From JAEYZS01 sp964469265 (GTDB lineage Bacteria; Bdellovibrionota; Bdellovibrionia; Bdellovibrionales; JAEYZS01), in assembly GCA_964469265.1 (NCBI GenBank), contig CAYXYF010000051.1, forward strand, positions 1 to 8,362: a stretch of DNA of 8,362 bases, written 5' to 3'. The position numbers and the translations under genes were made by a program. Positions 6,687-8,362 of this stretch are shown one piece after another; the first letter of the stretch is position 1, and each line of letters begins with the position of its first letter. The notes beneath the pieces are model-generated. The model searched no databases and had not been told where the DNA came from. It was given only the letters and a program-made list of their open reading frames with translations.

Positions 6687-7613
6687 ATGGACTTTTCTCT
6701 AGTTGTACTCTTCGGAATCGGACTCGCTTTCATTGCGGTTGTTCTGATATGGCTCCTTCTAGCAGCAAAGCTTACTCGGCGTATAAAAGCTCGTCCAACC
6801 AAAGAGTCTTCCAAAAACAACTATCTAAATGTGTTCGGGCACAAGATATTTTACACCCAAACTGGCGCAGGCTCCCATGTGCTTTTGATTCATGGCATTG
6901 GCGCCTCTCACTATGTTTGGCGGTTTGTCGTTCCATTGCTAGCTGAAAACTTTACCGTCACCACCATAGATCTTTTGGGATTTGGCAGAAGTGAAAAACC
7001 AACCACTTTCAATTATGACCTTGATAGTCAATGCGACACCATTATTGAAGTGTTAAAACAGCTTGGTATTAAAAAATCCTATGTTGTCGGCAGCTCCATG
7101 GGAGGAACGATCGCGTTTCGGCTTGCTCAACTCCATCCTGATATTTTTCCTAAGGTTGCGACTCTTTCACCCGCGGCCGATCCAAAGATCGCGTTTGTAG
7201 ACCTTAATAAGCTTTTATTCCTCTCACCACTTGTTAGGCCTCTTGTAACCGAGCAACTTGTGAAACAAATCATGAAGAGGATATACTCTAATCCGTCACT
7301 CATTACACCTGAGTCTTTGAAGGTTTACTCTGAACCTTTTGCCACTCAAACTGGTGGAGTTGAATCCTTTGCAAAGTCATTTAAACTTTTACGAGACCCT
7401 CGAGTTTATCAGCAACTCGACGAGATCAAAGTACCTGCGCTTATACTATGGGGCGCAAACGACAAAATCATTCCCGTTAAGTTTGCTGAAAAGATTGTTG
7501 CAAAACTTCCAGAGGCAACTCTTGAAGTTCATTCAACGGCAGGACATCACATTCAAGAAGAGGATCCTGAGTGGGCTTACGAGAAAATTCTTGGCTTTTT
7601 GAAGACAAAGTAA
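6687..7613 (+). CDS. Membrane-anchored alpha/beta hydrolase
   Basis: A serine hydrolase of the alpha/beta-fold superfamily, 308 residues from ATG 6687. Residues about 4-27 form one hydrophobic helix followed by a basic stretch (KLTRRIKAR), which by the positive-inside rule suggests an N-terminal anchor with the catalytic domain in the cytoplasm; an uncleaved signal anchor facing the other way is less likely. The fold motifs are complete: oxyanion loop HGIG (69-72), DLLGFGRSEKP (95-105), nucleophile Ser137 in GSSMGG, acid Asp259 in WGANDKIIP and His287 in AGHHIQEEDP. The DxxGFGxSxKP pattern and cap region resemble esterase/lipase and C-C hydrolase relatives, so the substrate (lipid, ester or other) cannot be named. 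It is transcribed divergently from the metallophosphoesterase gene. The downstream neighbour is flagellin, 387 bp away and probably unrelated in function. Confidence 0.88.
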   Translation: MDFSLVVLFGIGLAFIAVVLIWLLLAAKLTRRIKARPTKESSKNNYLNVFGHKIFYTQTGAGSHVLLIHGIGASHYVWRFVVPLLAENFTVTTIDLLGFGRSEKPTTFNYDLDSQCDTIIEVLKQLGIKKSYVVGSSMGGTIAFRLAQLHPDIFPKVATLSPAADPKIAFVDLNKLLFLSPLVRPLVTEQLVKQIMKRIYSNPSLITPESLKVYSEPFATQTGGVESFAKSFKLLRDPRVYQQLDEIKVPALILWGANDKIIPVKFAEKIVAKLPEATLEVHSTAGHHIQEEDPEWAYEKILGFLKTK

Positions 7614-7618
7614 GCGTC

Positions 7619-7634
7619 AAAAACTTTCGTTTTT
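7619..7634 (+). terminator. Weak terminator-like hairpin after the hydrolase gene
   Basis: AAAAAC-TTTC-GTTTTT is a perfect 6-bp stem with a four-base loop, five bases after the hydrolase stop. The stem is almost all A-T and the T-run is part of the stem, so it would be a poor intrinsic terminator by itself. A second hairpin of the same geometry follows at 7663-7678. Confidence 0.3.
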
Positions 7635-7643
7635 CCCTCTGAA

Positions 7644-7811
7644 ATGCTCGCTATTGATCTAGGAAAAGCCCCCTTTTCAATCCAAAGTCTTAAGACTGTT
7701 AGACTAGTTTTGGGTCAAAACGCGTCCAGGGATGTTATTCAAGCCACAAGTCCTGTCAAGATCTCGCCATCTGTATACGAAAAGCATCATGTGAGAACAA
7801 TTGTAAAATAA
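7644..7811 (+). CDS. Doubtful 55-aa ORF, in frame with the hydrolase stop
   Basis: An ATG at 7644 opens 55 codons (begins MLAIDLGKAPFSIQ, ends HHVRTIVK). I do not recognise the product and see no signal peptide or membrane segment. There is no Shine-Dalgarno (CCCTCTGAA precedes the ATG) and two inverted repeats fall within or beside it, which argues against a gene. It is in the same frame as the hydrolase, with no stop between the hydrolase TAA (7611-7613) and 7809, so it could be a remnant of a longer protein or a chance open stretch. Confidence 0.15.
   Translation: MLAIDLGKAPFSIQSLKTVRLVLGQNASRDVIQATSPVKISPSVYEKHHVRTIVK
7663..7678 (+). repeat. Inverted repeat GAAAAG-CCCC-CTTTTC
   Basis: A perfect 6-bp inverted repeat with a CCCC loop. 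Its 6-4-6 layout matches the hairpin at 7619-7634. A terminator role is weak because only four T residues lie in the 3' arm and none follow. Confidence 0.3.
7686..7697. repeat. 12-bp perfect palindrome AGTCTTAAGACT
   Basis: AGTCTTAAGACT is self-complementary. A further half-site TTAGACT follows at 7700-7706, giving TTAAGACT-GT-TAGACT spacing. Such arrangements are typical of dimer-binding operators, but no regulator is identifiable here. Confidence 0.3.
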
Positions 7812-7814
7812 ATT

Positions 7815-7868
7815 TGAGCTTTACTACAGCTCATCTCCGCGAAAGGGAAAGGAGGCTTTCAAGGATGA
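7815..7868 (+). other. Possible structured leader RNA with a Shine-Dalgarno in its loop
   Basis: Two alternative stems compete for bases 7831-7833. Stem A pairs TGAGCT (7815-7820) with AGCTCA (7828-7833). Stem B pairs TCATC (7831-7835) with GATGA (7864-7868), and continues after an internal loop with GAAAG (7841-7845) and CTTTC (7856-7860). The apical loop of B holds AAAGGAGG (7848-7855), a full complement of the 16S 3' end. Nine bases later is ATG AAC TAA (7865-7873), a two-codon ORF whose start lies in stem B. This is the layout of a translational or attenuation-type leader, but no known riboswitch class is recognised. Confidence 0.35.
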
Positions 7869-7914
7869 ACTAAAAAAGCGTAGATAAAATGGATTGAATC
7901 AAATTAAAAAAAAA

Positions 7915-7944
7915 TGGCTTCGGATGGCCACCTCGGTAGCGAGG
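7915..7944 (+). other. Tandem small hairpins before the leader-peptide ribosome-binding site
   Basis: TGGC (7915-7918) pairs with GCCA (7927-7930), and immediately after it CCTCG (7931-7935) pairs with CGAGG (7940-7944) around a GTAG loop. They follow a nine-A tract and precede AAGGAGGG (7951-7958). CCTC at 7931-7934 could instead pair with GAGG of that Shine-Dalgarno, so the second hairpin may keep the ribosome-binding site free. Confidence 0.35.
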
Positions 7945-7963
7945 ACTTACAAGGAGGGAATTT

Positions 7964-7984
7964 ATGAAATTGAAGATTGAATAA
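7964..7984 (+). CDS. Candidate six-residue leader peptide MKLKIE before flagellin
   Basis: ATG AAA TTG AAG ATT GAA TAA encodes MKLKIE. It has one of the strongest ribosome-binding sites in the window: AAGGAGGG at 7951-7958, with GGAGG six bases from the ATG. Its stop is 16 bases before the flagellin ATG, and the flagellin Shine-Dalgarno (7991-7995) lies in between, so ribosomes finishing the peptide would free or reload at that site. The quality and position of the signal argue for real translation; the product is too short to have a predicted biochemical role. It could act in translational coupling, or be a chance ORF next to a ribosome standby site. Confidence 0.4.
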   Translation: MKLKIE

Positions 7985-8000
7985 TTAATTGGAGGAAACA

Positions 8001-8362
8001 ATGGGATTAAGAATAACTACTAACTTACCGGCTATTAACGCTCAAAGAAACTTGGGTACTAGCCAAACGCAAATTGCAAACAGCTACGCTCAATTAGCTA
8101 GCGGTAGCAGAATCAACAAATCTGCAGACGATGCTGCAGGACTTGCGATCTCTGAGAACTTAAAAGCTCAAATCAGATCATCAAGACAAGCACACAGAAA
8201 CGCTTCTGACGGTATCTCAATGGTACAAGTTGCTGAAGGTGGATTAAACGAAATCGGTAACATTATTGTTCGTTTAAGAGAATTAGGCATCCAAGCATCT
8301 TCTGACACTATTGGTGACAGAGAAAGAGGCTTCATCAATAAGGAAGTTGATCAGCTTAAAAC
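8001..8362 (+). CDS. fliC: Flagellin, N-terminal part (cut by window edge)
   Basis: Flagellin polymerises into the flagellar filament after export through the flagellar type III apparatus. The visible 120 codons are the conserved N-terminal D0/D1 coiled-coil region: MGLRITTNLPAINAQRNL, QLASGSRINKSADDAAGLAI, LKAQIRSSRQAHRNASDGIS, VQVAEGGLNEIGN and RLRELGIQASSDT. The segments GDRERGF and NKEVDQLK are also as expected for flagellins of Bdellovibrio relatives. The central variable region and C-terminal D0/D1 lie beyond the window, so completeness cannot be judged. GGAGG at 7991-7995 lies five bases before the ATG. Codon use differs sharply from neighbours: nine of ten Arg codons are AGA, and Asn is almost always AAC, the pattern of a very highly expressed gene. 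Bdellovibrio genomes usually carry several fliC copies; which one this is cannot be told. Confidence 0.96.
   Translation, partial: MGLRITTNLPAINAQRNLGTSQTQIANSYAQLASGSRINKSADDAAGLAISENLKAQIRSSRQAHRNASDGISMVQVAEGGLNEIGNIIVRLRELGIQASSDTIGDRERGFINKEVDQLK

Larger units (their letters stand above)
7614..8000 (+). other. 387-bp structured intergenic region upstream of flagellin
   Basis: No confident gene lies here. The region holds, in order: two 16-base inverted repeats (7619-7634, 7663-7678), a 12-bp palindrome (7686-7697), a weak 55-codon ORF (7644-7811), a structured stretch with a Shine-Dalgarno in a loop (7815-7868), a nine-A tract (7906-7914), two tandem small hairpins (7915-7944), and a six-codon ORF with a strong ribosome-binding site (7964-7984) just before the flagellin Shine-Dalgarno. 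I searched for a flagellar sigma-28 promoter (TAAA, about 15 bases, GCCGATAA) and found no convincing match; GTAGATAA at 7880-7887 resembles the -10 part but has no -35 partner. The flagellin promoter is therefore unassigned. Confidence 0.6.

Noticed and set aside
7861..7890. Sigma-28 flagellar promoter using GTAGATAA at 7880-7887 as -10
   Set aside because: The -10 matches six of eight, but no TAAA-type -35 lies 15-16 bases upstream.
7840..7950. Cyclic-di-GMP-I (GEMM) riboswitch in the flagellin leader
   Set aside because: CGGTAGCGAGG at 7934-7944 recalls part of the GEMM 3' region, but the diagnostic AGGGCAAACC and GGACGCAAAGCC blocks are absent.

Overview
The window looks like a moderately AT-rich chromosome segment from a Bdellovibrionota bacterium (a Bdellovibrio-like relative). 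The main clue is the flagellin N-terminus at the right edge, whose start (MGLRITTN) and ASSDTIGD / ERGF / KEV.QLK segments resemble Bdellovibrio flagellins as I recall them. An NtrY-type kinase and a compact ribE-ribBA-ribH cluster fit a Gram-negative bacterium. The taxonomic call is inference; no rRNA or marker gene is present.

Positions 1-4558 (minus strand) read, in transcription order, ribE (riboflavin synthase), ribBA (DHBP synthase/GTP cyclohydrolase II), ribH (lumazine synthase), an unrecognised 79-residue protein, then a large NtrY-like membrane histidine kinase that runs off the left edge. ribE and ribBA overlap by ATGA, ribBA-ribH and ribH-orf79 are separated by about 20 bp, and orf79-ntrY by 75 bp, so the first four are very probably one operon and ntrY may be read through. 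Together RibBA, RibH and RibE supply every step from GTP and ribulose-5-phosphate to riboflavin except the RibD deaminase/reductase and the dephosphorylation step; ribD is not in the window. No FMN riboswitch is visible before ribE.

Positions 4645-6555 (minus strand) encode a secreted metallophosphoesterase of the UshA/5'-nucleotidase type with an altered catalytic motif and an extra C-terminal beta-rich domain. It is separated by a 131-bp divergent promoter region from a plus-strand, membrane-anchored alpha/beta hydrolase (6687-7613).

Positions 7614-8000 form a 387-bp region with no confident gene but dense structure: several inverted repeats, a 12-bp palindrome, a possible leader RNA with a Shine-Dalgarno sequence in a hairpin loop, a two-codon ORF, and a six-codon ORF with a near-perfect ribosome-binding site. 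It leads into a flagellin gene (8001 to the right edge) with codon use typical of very high expression. This flagellin leader is the part of the window most likely to hold something undescribed. No CRISPR array, insertion sequence, tRNA or rRNA was seen.
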